A stretch of 64,000 bases of DNA from JAUWOY01 sp034431315 (lineage in GTDB: Bacteria; Chloroflexota; Anaerolineae; VGOG01). The translations under genes and the position numbers were made by a program. Of the stretch, positions 26,547 through 33,534 are shown in pieces (the stretch's first letter is position 1; each line of letters begins with the position of its first letter). Under the pieces are notes generated by a model. The model was not told the DNA's origin, ran no database searches, and saw nothing but the letters and a program-made list of their open reading frames with translations. The DNA lies in assembly GCA_034431315.1 (NCBI GenBank), contig DAOUDK010000044.1, positions 32,814 to 96,813 of the forward strand, read 5' to 3'.

Positions 26547-27359
26547 TTATGCGACGGTGCCAGGTTCTGGCCAGCTCAGACTTACTGTGTCGGCTCCACC
26601 GCCAACATACTGTTCACCTGGACCTTTGAAAGCTTGATAGTATGCCCCGTACGTCAAGATAGACATTTTCAAGTGCTGCTCCCACTCACAGAGGGTTTGC
26701 GGGAATGAATGAACTGGGTGCTCTTGGCAAAGTAACTTGAATGCTCCTCTCAAGAATGTTTCCAAGGTGTTAAATGTGGGCAAGTCCAGCCCTTGGTGGA
26801 ACCAAAACGGCCGATGGTCTAGCGCGAGCTGATTGAGAGAATCTCTGATCTGGCTGGGAGAAATGTTGGGGAAGTAATTCCAGAACTCTTCAGTACACTC
26901 GAACTTTTTGCGAACGTTGATGTAGCGTCCGTCCTTCATCCCATGGGGGTTTCTGATGTACCAAACAACAGGTACTTGCTGCGCGTCCCGTTCCTCAAAT
27001 CCAGCTAAGTGGAGTATCAGAGGTTCAGGCTCACTCTGTCCCTCGTCGAGTGTCCTCTGCTCCTGGATTGTTTTGGTCAGGTCGTGTGCCAGTGTCTCGA
27101 AGCTGGGAAACTCCAAGTGATCGCCGATGTAGTCGTACAACCACTCGTCGCTTGGGATACCACCAATCTTAGCGGCTCCGACATAGCCAACGAGTGCCTT
27201 CCTGTTAGGCCATCTCAGGACTTTAGGGCGTTGGCTTTGCCCAAATACAATTGTAACTGACTGACCGCTTGGATCTGAGGCGACTTCTGTGTACGTGATA
27301 TTCCGATCAGCCCCAAATATGATCCCTTGGGGCAGTACTTGTACGGCAAGTATGGACAT
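26547..27359 (-). CDS. Proteasome/HslV-like Ntn-hydrolase fold protein (candidate)
   Basis: A 270-residue protein. ATG at 27359 follows AAAGGAGAATGCT; an upstream in-frame start has no RBS. After removal of Met the chain would begin SILAVQVLPQGIIFGADRNITY. This can be laid gap-free over the proteasome beta start (T1, G11, Asp17, Thr21), placing Ser at the nucleophile position and Asp at D17. RPKVLRW and ALVGYVGAAKIGG resemble the following strands of the family (KV..., G.AG...). The C-terminal ~110 residues do not match the family. The catalytic role is inferred; there is no neighbouring ATPase unfoldase. It is flanked by non-coding sequence, with the tRNA cluster upstream. Confidence 0.55.
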   Translation of the reverse strand: MSILAVQVLPQGIIFGADRNITYTEVASDPSGQSVTIVFGQSQRPKVLRWPNRKALVGYVGAAKIGGIPSDEWLYDYIGDHLEFPSFETLAHDLTKTIQEQRTLDEGQSEPEPLILHLAGFEERDAQQVPVVWYIRNPHGMKDGRYINVRKKFECTEEFWNYFPNISPSQIRDSLNQLALDHRPFWFHQGLDLPTFNTLETFLRGAFKLLCQEHPVHSFPQTLCEWEQHLKMSILTYGAYYQAFKGPGEQYVGGGADTVSLSWPEPGTVA

Positions 27360-27536
27360 AGCATTCTCCTTTCGCAAGGCTGAGGGGCTCAAGAACTGAA
27401 TAACCCTGGCTCAGGGCAAGGGCAATAACGCGAGGCGGGGTCCGGATAGAGTTGGTAGCAAAACCGCTGTTGCTCAGTTGAACGTCCGACCGGGCCCGCA
27501 TTGAAAGCCCACTCCGTGACTTGGCTATCATTGTGC

Positions 27537-27560
27537 AAAAGGGGGCGAAATGCCCCCCTT
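27537..27560 (-). terminator. Terminator of the tRNA cluster
   Basis: Minus strand AAGGGGGGCATTTCGCCCCCTTTT: a GC-rich stem ending in a T run, 17 bases beyond the tRNA-Gln gene in its direction of transcription. Confidence 0.75.
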
Positions 27561-27576
27561 CTCACGATCACTATAG

Positions 27577-27647
27577 CTCGGGGACCAGGATTCGAACCTG
27601 GACTTTAGGATTCAAAGTCCCGCGTCCTACCATTAGACCATCCCCGA
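27577..27647 (-). tRNA. tRNA-Gln (TTG)
   Basis: The acceptor stem TCGGGGA/TCCCCGA, D-arm, anticodon loop CTTTGAA and T-arm with GGTTCGAATCC are all legible on the minus strand. CCA is not encoded. Confidence 0.95.
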
Positions 27648-27682
27648 TCGTTCCCTTCGTGGTTTGCACCATGGGCAGAAGG

Positions 27683-27755
27683 CAGCGAGGGTGGGCTTCG
27701 AACCCACAACCTTCCGGTTAACAGCCGGGCACTCTACCAGTTGAGCTACCTCGCT
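27683..27755 (-). tRNA. tRNA-Asn (GTT)
   Basis: Acceptor stem AGCGAGG/CCTCGCT, anticodon loop CTGTTAA, T-arm GTGGGTTCGAAGCCCAC. CCA is not encoded. It is 35 bases from the Gln gene, so probably co-transcribed. Confidence 0.95.
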
Positions 27756-27791
27756 GCGTCTGAATTTCGTCAGTGTCTCTGTTATCTCAAG

Positions 27792-27863
27792 TGAGCCGCG
27801 TGGGGCTCGAACCCACAACTCTCGGCTTAAAAGGCCGATACTCTTCCATTGAGTTAGCGGCTC
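27792..27863 (-). tRNA. tRNA-Lys (TTT)
   Basis: Acceptor stem GAGCCGC/GCGGCTC, anticodon loop CTTTTAA, T-arm GTGGGTTCGAGCCCCAC. First gene of the three-tRNA cluster, 29 bases downstream of the membrane protein gene. Confidence 0.95.
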
Positions 27864-27892
27864 CAGCTCTGCAAACCAGTTTTTCCCCTGGC

Positions 27893-28288
27893 TCACTCAA
27901 CGCCATAGTTAAGCGATCTGGCCGATAACAGCCAGCACACCAGGAACAAGACCCCCGGCGCCGCTACGAGCGCAAAGTACGGGCCACCCGGAAACCGGCC
28001 ACCCATGACCCGCAACGCCGCATAGAAAGCCAGCAGGCTGCCGACCGTAATGCCTCCTCCCAGCCCCTCCCGACGCCAGGCCACGATCATCCCCAGGCCA
28101 ACCCCGAAGGGAAAGAAGAACAGACCAACCCAATCACGGGACGTAAACTGCGCCAGGTTGAATCCCTCCGCCAGGCCGCTTCCGATGAACATCAGCAGGA
28201 TAAACCCTACGCTCGCGATGCTCCAGGCCCTTGCCATCCATCGGATGATGAGAGTCACGATACTGGGTTTACCTGTCGGGTCGTCCAT
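27893..28288 (-). CDS. Small four-helix membrane protein (DUF7670-like)
   Basis: A 131-residue protein. ATG at 28288 (MDDPTGKPSIVTLIIRWMAR) follows GGAAGGAGGAGATCGC; the longer frame has no RBS. There are four predicted membrane segments: WSIASVGFILLMFIGSGLA, WVGLFFFPFGVGLGMIVAW, a short GITVGSLLAFYAALRV and YFALVAAPGVLFLVCWLL. Family members I know have no assigned function. It has its own consensus promoter (28347-28375) and runs toward the tRNA-Lys gene, so read-through transcription into the tRNA cluster is possible. Confidence 0.75.
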   Translation of the reverse strand: MDDPTGKPSIVTLIIRWMARAWSIASVGFILLMFIGSGLAEGFNLAQFTSRDWVGLFFFPFGVGLGMIVAWRREGLGGGITVGSLLAFYAALRVMGGRFPGGPYFALVAAPGVLFLVCWLLSARSLNYGVE

Positions 28289-28346
28289 GCGATCTCCTCC
28301 TTCCGCCAATGAAGCGCCGCTCCGACTGCTGCAGCACTTAACTTGG

Positions 28347-28375
28347 ATTATACTGTACTTTTTAGAAGTTGTCAA
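28347..28375 (-). promoter_or_regulatory. Consensus sigma70 promoter for the 27893-28288 gene
   Basis: Minus strand TTGACA (28375-28370), 17-bp spacer, TATAAT (28352-28347): a perfect match, 59 bases upstream of the chosen ATG. Confidence 0.8.
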
Positions 28376-28444
28376 AGATTCCAATGATCATTTAAAGCCT
28401 GAAACGGCCCCTCTTCCAGAGATAGCTGAAGAGCTTACGCCTTT

Positions 28445-28473
28445 TTGACACCCTACTTGAGCTGGGCTATAAT
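28445..28473 (+). promoter_or_regulatory. Consensus sigma70 promoter of the HEAT/radical SAM/lipM operon
   Basis: TTGACA (28445-28450), 17-bp spacer, TATAAT (28468-28473): a perfect match, 50 bases before the ATG at 28523. Confidence 0.8.
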
Positions 28474-28522
28474 AATCCTCAAGAGATGATCAACGTTTCT
28501 GCAGGCAACGAAGGAGGCACAA

Positions 28523-29215
28523 ATGCCTAACCTCAAAATTCTGAAGGTCAACGCTGAGCGCCGCCGTGAGATGCGTCCGGCGGCCGAGCGACTTTATCGC
28601 CAACACCAGGATCAGGTTCCCCAGTTGATCCGCCAGTTGGGCGGGCCTACTCAGGCCGAGCATGACCGTGCTTTCGAGTTGTTGACTCAGATGGGCGAGA
28701 TGATCGCCTCTGAGCTGCTCGACGCCCTGGCCGAGCCAACGCTGGACGTCATCGCCGCCGACGAGGTGGTCTCGCTCCTGGGCTTGACGGGCGACGAGCG
28801 AGCCCGCGAGCCGCTGTGGCAATTCTTCCAGGCTCAGGATGACCTGGAGCGCGCCTCCACCGCCGCCCTCAGCCTGAGCGGGCTGGGCGACGACCGCGTT
28901 CTGCCCTTCCTGCGCCGGACCCTCGACGCCGACGACGAGGAGCTCGTCTCCAATGCCGTAGCAGCGATGATCACCGTCGGCACCATGGAAGACATCCCCC
29001 TCCTGCGCAAAATCCACCGCCAACACTCGACCAACTGGGAGATCCGCTATGGGATCGCCAATGTCATACTGACCATCGTGGGCGAGGCCGACCAGCGCAC
29101 TTTCAACCGCACGCTGGACGACATTCAGGCTCGCTTCGCCGACCGTCACCTGTGGGACGACATTTGGACCATCCTGGACAGTGAGTTCGGGGCGAAGGAC
29201 GTCACGTGGCACTGA
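28523..29215 (+). CDS. HEAT-repeat protein
   Basis: A 230-residue soluble protein; the start follows GAAGGAGGCACAA. It is almost wholly alpha-helical, with HEAT/PBS-lyase-like repeats visible as paired helices: AFELLTQMGEMIASELLDAL, EVVSLLGLTGDERAREPLWQF, TAALSLSGLGDDRVLPFLRR and NAVAAMITVGTMEDIPLLRK. No catalytic residues are seen. It is first in an operon and overlaps the radical SAM gene by ten bases, which suggests translational coupling and a role as a binding or scaffold protein for that enzyme or its substrate protein. That partnership is inferred from position only. Confidence 0.8.
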   Translation: MPNLKILKVNAERRREMRPAAERLYRQHQDQVPQLIRQLGGPTQAEHDRAFELLTQMGEMIASELLDALAEPTLDVIAADEVVSLLGLTGDERAREPLWQFFQAQDDLERASTAALSLSGLGDDRVLPFLRRTLDADDEELVSNAVAAMITVGTMEDIPLLRKIHRQHSTNWEIRYGIANVILTIVGEADQRTFNRTLDDIQARFADRHLWDDIWTILDSEFGAKDVTWH

Positions 29216-30210
29216 GGCCGCTTTGCTTACATGTCAACGTCTCCATCGGCACCGCTGCCGTGCTGGGCCTGACCGACCTCGTCATGGACGCCGCGCCCAC
29301 CACCGCCTACCTGATGCTGGGGGGGCGTTGCGTTTTGGATTGCGGCTTCTGCGCCCAGGCGCGCTCAAGCCAGGCCAGCGCGCTGAAGCTCTCCCGCGTT
29401 ACCTGGCCGGAGTTCGACCAGCCGCAGACCCTGGCGCTGCTGGCCCAAGCCGTCGCGCGGGGGGACATCCGTCGCTGCTGCCTCCAGGTGACGGTGGCCG
29501 AGGGTTACTTCCAGCGCACGCTGGAGGTGATCCGAGCGGTGCGAGCAACCTGCCCTAGCTACGCAGGGGCGTCCCTGCCCCGATTTCCTGTTGACGCCGC
29601 CATCCTGCCCAGAGACATGGCCCAGGTCGAGGAATTGCTGGCAGCAGGAGTGGATCACATCGGCTTCGGACTGGACGCCGCCTGCGAGCGGGTCTTCCAG
29701 CGGGTCAAAGGCGGGAGCTGGGCGCGGAGTCTCTCCCTCATCGAAGAAACCGCGCGGCGGTTCCCCGGTCGTGGAGCGGTGCATCTTATCGTCGGCCTGG
29801 GCGAGAAAGAGCAGGAGATGGCCGAGACGATCCAGCGGATGCACGACCTGGGCCTCGTCGTAGGACTCTTCGCCTTCACCCCCGTCCGAGGTACCCGCCT
29901 GGAAGGCGCTTCCCCGCCTCCCATCTCCACCTATCGTCGAATGCAGGTCGCTCAATATCTAATATCCAATAACCTGGCTCGAATCGAGAATTTCACCTTT
30001 TCCGCCACAGGCCAACTTTTGAATTTTAACCTCCCTCGTCTGCCCGAAATCCTGGCCGACGGCGCTGCCTTCCGAACCTCCGGTTGCCCCGATTGCAACC
30101 GCCCCTTTTACAACGAACGGCCTGGTGGGGTGATGTACAATTATCCGGAGGTATTGACGAGGCAACAGGTAGAGGCTGCTATCGAAGAGTTGGAAGTAGG
30201 TGAAACGTGA
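29206..30210 (+). CDS. Biotin-synthase-like radical SAM enzyme (candidate lipoyl-forming LipS type)
   Basis: A 334-residue protein with a GTG start overlapping the previous stop codon. The radical SAM cluster motif CVLDCGFC (CxxxCxxC) is at residues ~46-53. A further cysteine pair near the C-terminus (SGCPDCNRPFYNERPGG) and a lone CC (IRRCCLQVTV) could ligate an auxiliary cluster as in sulfur-inserting BioB/LipA relatives. The following gene encodes the octanoyltransferase LipM, so the likely job is sulfur insertion into protein-bound octanoyl chains, as shown for archaeal LipS1/LipS2. Those work as a pair and only one such gene is here, so this reading is tentative. Its stop lies inside a 7-bp repeat tract. 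Confidence 0.65.
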   Translation: MALRPLCLHVNVSIGTAAVLGLTDLVMDAAPTTAYLMLGGRCVLDCGFCAQARSSQASALKLSRVTWPEFDQPQTLALLAQAVARGDIRRCCLQVTVAEGYFQRTLEVIRAVRATCPSYAGASLPRFPVDAAILPRDMAQVEELLAAGVDHIGFGLDAACERVFQRVKGGSWARSLSLIEETARRFPGRGAVHLIVGLGEKEQEMAETIQRMHDLGLVVGLFAFTPVRGTRLEGASPPPISTYRRMQVAQYLISNNLARIENFTFSATGQLLNFNLPRLPEILADGAAFRTSGCPDCNRPFYNERPGGVMYNYPEVLTRQQVEAAIEELEVGET

Positions 30211-30236
30211 AACGTGAAACGTCAAACGTCAAACGT
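30200..30236. repeat. 7-bp tandem repeat tract (GTGAAAC/GTCAAAC) spanning a gene junction
   Basis: Three GTGAAAC and two GTCAAAC units in a row. The TGA in the second unit is the stop of the radical SAM gene, and the GTG one base before it is the probable start of lipM, whose first residues (MKRETSNVKRS) are repeat-encoded. Confidence 0.8.
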
Positions 30237-31061
30237 TCGATCATCTACCCTGTGGCTGATTGGCGGCTGTTGAAAACTGGGCTGGCGGATGGCGCTACCA
30301 ACATGGCCATTGACGAAGCCATCCTGTGGGCCGTGGCGGAGGGGAAATCCCGACCGACGCTTCGCTTCTACGGCTGGCAGCCGCCCTGCCTGTCCATCGG
30401 CTACAGCCAATCAATGCAGGGCGAGGTGGATGTAGACAGATGTCGAGAGGCTGGCATCGGCTTGGTGCGGCGGCCAACGGGCGGGCGATCCATCCTCCAC
30501 GCCGACGAGCTGACCTACAGCGTCGTCGCCCCCCAGTCGGAGCCTCGCGTGGCCGGCGGCGTGATCGAGTCCTACCGTCGTCTGAGCGCGGGGTTGGTGG
30601 TGGGCCTGCGAGCACTGAGGCTGGCCGTCACTCAGGTCGAGACCGCCGACGACAAGGGCAAATCAGCAGCCTGTTTCGATGCTCCATCCAGTTACGAGAT
30701 CACCGTGGGCGGCAAGAAGCTGGTGGGCAGCGCTCAAATGCGCAAGAAGAGCGTAGTGCTCCAGCACGGTTCCCTGCCCTTGGAAGGCGACGTTGCCCGC
30801 ATCTTCGACTTCTTGAAAGTGCCCTCGGAGGAGAGGCGGGAGGAGTTGAGGCAGGAACTGCGGGCACGTGCAACTTCGCTGGAGTTGGCACTGGGATACA
30901 GCGTCCCTTTCGACGAGGTAGCCCGACATCTGGCGGCCGGCTTCGCCCAGGCCCTGAACCTGCAGTTGATTCCCGGCCGACTCAGCGAGCACGAGTTGGC
31001 CCTGGCCGAGAAGCTCAGGCGGGAGAAGTATGTGTCGCGGGAGTGGAGTTTTCGGAGCTGA
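30207..31061 (+). CDS. lipM: Octanoyltransferase LipM family protein
   Basis: A 284-residue protein of the LplA/LipB/BPL fold. The substrate-binding motif RRPTGGRSILH is at residues ~90-100. The LipM signature CFDAPSSYEITVGGKKLVG (from ~residue 153) carries the catalytic Cys that distinguishes the octanoyltransferases LipM/LipL from ATP-dependent lipoate ligases, followed by SAQMRKKSVVLQHGSL. It transfers octanoyl from acyl carrier protein to lipoyl domains, giving the substrate for a lipoyl synthase. The GTG start overlaps the upstream stop (GTGA). The N-terminus before WRLLKTG is encoded by tandem repeats, so the true start is uncertain, but no alternative ATG exists before the conserved region. 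Confidence 0.8.
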   Translation: MKRETSNVKRSIIYPVADWRLLKTGLADGATNMAIDEAILWAVAEGKSRPTLRFYGWQPPCLSIGYSQSMQGEVDVDRCREAGIGLVRRPTGGRSILHADELTYSVVAPQSEPRVAGGVIESYRRLSAGLVVGLRALRLAVTQVETADDKGKSAACFDAPSSYEITVGGKKLVGSAQMRKKSVVLQHGSLPLEGDVARIFDFLKVPSEERREELRQELRARATSLELALGYSVPFDEVARHLAAGFAQALNLQLIPGRLSEHELALAEKLRREKYVSREWSFRS

Positions 31062-31079
31062 GGATGCTTCTCGCCCGTG

Positions 31080-31108
31080 TTGCTAAATCTAGCACAATGC
31101 TGTACAAT
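31080..31108 (+). promoter_or_regulatory. Probable promoter of the four-gene cassette
   Basis: TTGCTA (31080-31085), 17-bp spacer, TACAAT (31103-31108), 112 bases upstream of the ATG at 31221. Base composition turns AT-richer at about this point. Confidence 0.5.
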
Positions 31109-31220
31109 AGTATTGGACAATAAGAGTTCCAGCGCCCTTCACCCGATGAATTTACTCATTGCGCCTAACTTGCTTGATACTGGCGATCTCAAAAGACACT
31201 TACGCTAAGGGGGAACCTCA

Positions 31221-32090
31221 ATGAGTTTTAAGATATGGGGCATTGATAACCCAACCTACTTGAAAGGGGTACTCCCTCTTTTTCGAGGAGGAACCAACTT
31301 CACCAATAGAGAGTTGGTGAAAACTACCCCTATAGTTGGGTTGAGTGATAGCCCCAAACGGATTGAACACCTTACAAAATCTTGGTACGTTCTTGGTATC
31401 TTGGATCGTGTCAGGGAGCAAAACCAAGCTTACCGATACAGCCTGAACGAATACGGAGAAAATCTTCTAGACAAGCTGCAATTTAATCCACCTCTGGCGA
31501 TTGAGTTTGCTCATTGGGCATGGTACAGTGCATGGTTGCGGTCACCAAACTTCGAGTGGGGCTGGTCTTGGGTCTATCAGGAAGCCTGTAACACGATGTG
31601 GGAAAACAGTCCCAGCCAGATTGTAACCAAAAAGCTACTGGCAGATACACTAGAAAAAGCAAATTCACTGTTTCCAGAGCAAGCTCCGTCCTTCGATATC
31701 TTGTCTATTCGTAGCGTAATGGCCTGGCTAGCAGCAATGGAGCCTCCCTTCTTAGTCAAGAAATCTGAAGCTGATCCACAGAGCCCGTTTCTGAGTCGCA
31801 AGCGAGGAAGTTGCAGCCCAGAGTTAATGTTTTTGGCAATTCAGCTTCAGTATCAGGCAAAAGATCTACCATTTGGCACCCCCCTATTAATAGACGAAGC
31901 GTTAATTGAAGCAGTATGCAAAGTGTGCATGCTGGCACCAGAGCAATTCTGGCCTACGGCTGAAATATGCAGCCTAACCTTCGCCTCTTTAGTACGCAAA
32001 GAGACGTTGTATGGCGCTTCTTTGATGATAACTGAAGCCGCACCGTTCACACCTCCAGAACCACGCCCCTTGAAAGAACCGTCTGGATAG
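31221..32090 (+). CDS. DUF4007-like protein, first gene of putative defence cassette
   Basis: A 289-residue soluble protein; AAGGGGGAACCTCA precedes the ATG. The N-terminal ~100 residues look like a winged-helix or similar DNA-binding fold (TNRELVKTTPIVGLSDSPKRIEHLTKSWYVLGILDR ... YSLNEYGENLLD). The order of motifs, including the later HWAWYSAWLRS stretch, is reminiscent of DUF4007 proteins, which accompany phosphorothioation-linked defence genes; the match is weak and by eye. Codon and base use is AT-richer than the flanking operons. It is eight bases from the next gene, so in one operon with three ATPases. A role in target DNA recognition is inferred. Confidence 0.5.
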   Translation: MSFKIWGIDNPTYLKGVLPLFRGGTNFTNRELVKTTPIVGLSDSPKRIEHLTKSWYVLGILDRVREQNQAYRYSLNEYGENLLDKLQFNPPLAIEFAHWAWYSAWLRSPNFEWGWSWVYQEACNTMWENSPSQIVTKKLLADTLEKANSLFPEQAPSFDILSIRSVMAWLAAMEPPFLVKKSEADPQSPFLSRKRGSCSPELMFLAIQLQYQAKDLPFGTPLLIDEALIEAVCKVCMLAPEQFWPTAEICSLTFASLVRKETLYGASLMITEAAPFTPPEPRPLKEPSG

Positions 32091-32098
32091 GAGATTGA

Positions 32099-33532
32099 AT
32101 GAGTATTGTAGATCAAATCAGGTTGTCCTACCCTCTACCCATTGCCAAGCTTTACGAGGCGATGTATCTGGAGAATGAACCACGACAACGCGTGCATAAG
32201 CTGATTGATCTCTTTGAGGGGATCTCTCGCTATTTAGTGCTCGTCGGTCTGGCTAGTTATACCTATCACGAGTTGTCGGATCCCAAGGTCGAGGAGTTTC
32301 GCTCCGAACTGGAGAGAGCCAGCCTGGGCAGTTGGATTAGACTTCTTAGAGCTATTGACGTGGCGTTGCGGTCTGACAGCATAGCTCTTCTGCTCACCGA
32401 TCCTAACCAGAACCACAAGAATGACCCGATCTTTGAGGCCAATCGAGTATTGGCCCGAGTTACGGAAGTGGCTCAACCAAGGAAAGTTAAACTGACCCAT
32501 TTTTTCGGCTCAGTAGTCCAGTTCCGAAACAGGAAGATTGGCCACGGTAGTTTGTCTCGACGTGAGGCCAAAAAAGTTTTTGAGCCACTGGAATCGGCCA
32601 TCTCTCAGTGGTTGGCAGAGCTACCTATCCTCCACCAACAACATTTGGTCTACATAGACCGCGTTGAGTGGCGGGACCCACACTTCGTCTGCTATGGCAC
32701 CAAACTTAACTCTGGCACCTCCCTGTTTCCATTTGAATTGGTAGGAGACAAACCGATAACACATGACCAGGTTTATCTTCATCAGCCCGCTAATGGCTCT
32801 CTAATCCCCCTCTATCCTTTTTTCGTTTTTGATAACGACACCCGGCTGCTATACGTTTACGACGAGCTTTCCAACAAGCGAGAACTAACCCTGCGATGCC
32901 CTTATGAATCATCTAGTGCAGCAACCGCGCGTTATTTGAACTATGATGAATCGATCATCATGGGCATCAAGCCCACTACTGATTCTGCGCTATTTGATGA
33001 TACCAATGAGAATCTACGAGGAGCGGCTGTGAGTAAGTTTGCAAAGACACTCGATCTCATAAAGACTAACTTGACTGAAGCTTGGCTGACCGACTCACAG
33101 AGAAAAGTCTGGATGCAATTAGGCAAGTTGATGGAACCACCTTATTATGTGGTCAATATCTATGGCGCGTCAGGTACCGGTAAAACGTTTCTGGGGTGGC
33201 TATTGCAGCAACAAGGGCGAGCGCTATACGCGGACGCAAGTAATCTATCCTGGAAATCTTGGGAGGGACAGCCGCTTATTGTCTTGGATGGTTATGATTC
33301 CAGCCGGCGCGCGGTCAGGTCATTGCGGACACAGTTGCAACTGTCGAACATCGGGCAAGTCATTATTATCACGCGCCAAAAAGCGCGGGATGACATCCCG
33401 TGCCTGCATCTTGCCGTAACAGACAGAGATATTCAGGTTGTCAAAGCAAACCTGTACCGTGAATTGGAAGTGATAATCCCTGAAGGCAGTTGCCGGAATC
33501 TATGGGACTGCTTAAAGCATTTGGAGGAATAA
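32099..33532 (+). CDS. HEPN-like domain fused to P-loop NTPase domain, putative defence cassette
   Basis: A 477-residue protein; GGAGATTGA precedes ATG. The N-terminal ~190 residues are helical and end in QFRNRKIGHG: Arg143-Asn144-x4-His149 fits the RN(x)4-6H motif of HEPN ribonucleases. The middle (~200-320) is beta-rich without a recognised fold. The C-terminus has a Walker A (GASGTGKT, ~residues 354-361), a Walker-B-like LIVLDGYD (~393-400) and a TRQKA segment that could be a sensor region. An NTPase that gates a HEPN RNase would suit abortive infection. Only two bases separate it from the next gene. Alternatively the HEPN-like domain may be non-catalytic. Confidence 0.6.
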   Translation: MSIVDQIRLSYPLPIAKLYEAMYLENEPRQRVHKLIDLFEGISRYLVLVGLASYTYHELSDPKVEEFRSELERASLGSWIRLLRAIDVALRSDSIALLLTDPNQNHKNDPIFEANRVLARVTEVAQPRKVKLTHFFGSVVQFRNRKIGHGSLSRREAKKVFEPLESAISQWLAELPILHQQHLVYIDRVEWRDPHFVCYGTKLNSGTSLFPFELVGDKPITHDQVYLHQPANGSLIPLYPFFVFDNDTRLLYVYDELSNKRELTLRCPYESSSAATARYLNYDESIIMGIKPTTDSALFDDTNENLRGAAVSKFAKTLDLIKTNLTEAWLTDSQRKVWMQLGKLMEPPYYVVNIYGASGTGKTFLGWLLQQQGRALYADASNLSWKSWEGQPLIVLDGYDSSRRAVRSLRTQLQLSNIGQVIIITRQKARDDIPCLHLAVTDRDIQVVKANLYRELEVIIPEGSCRNLWDCLKHLEE

Positions 33533-33534
33533 GC

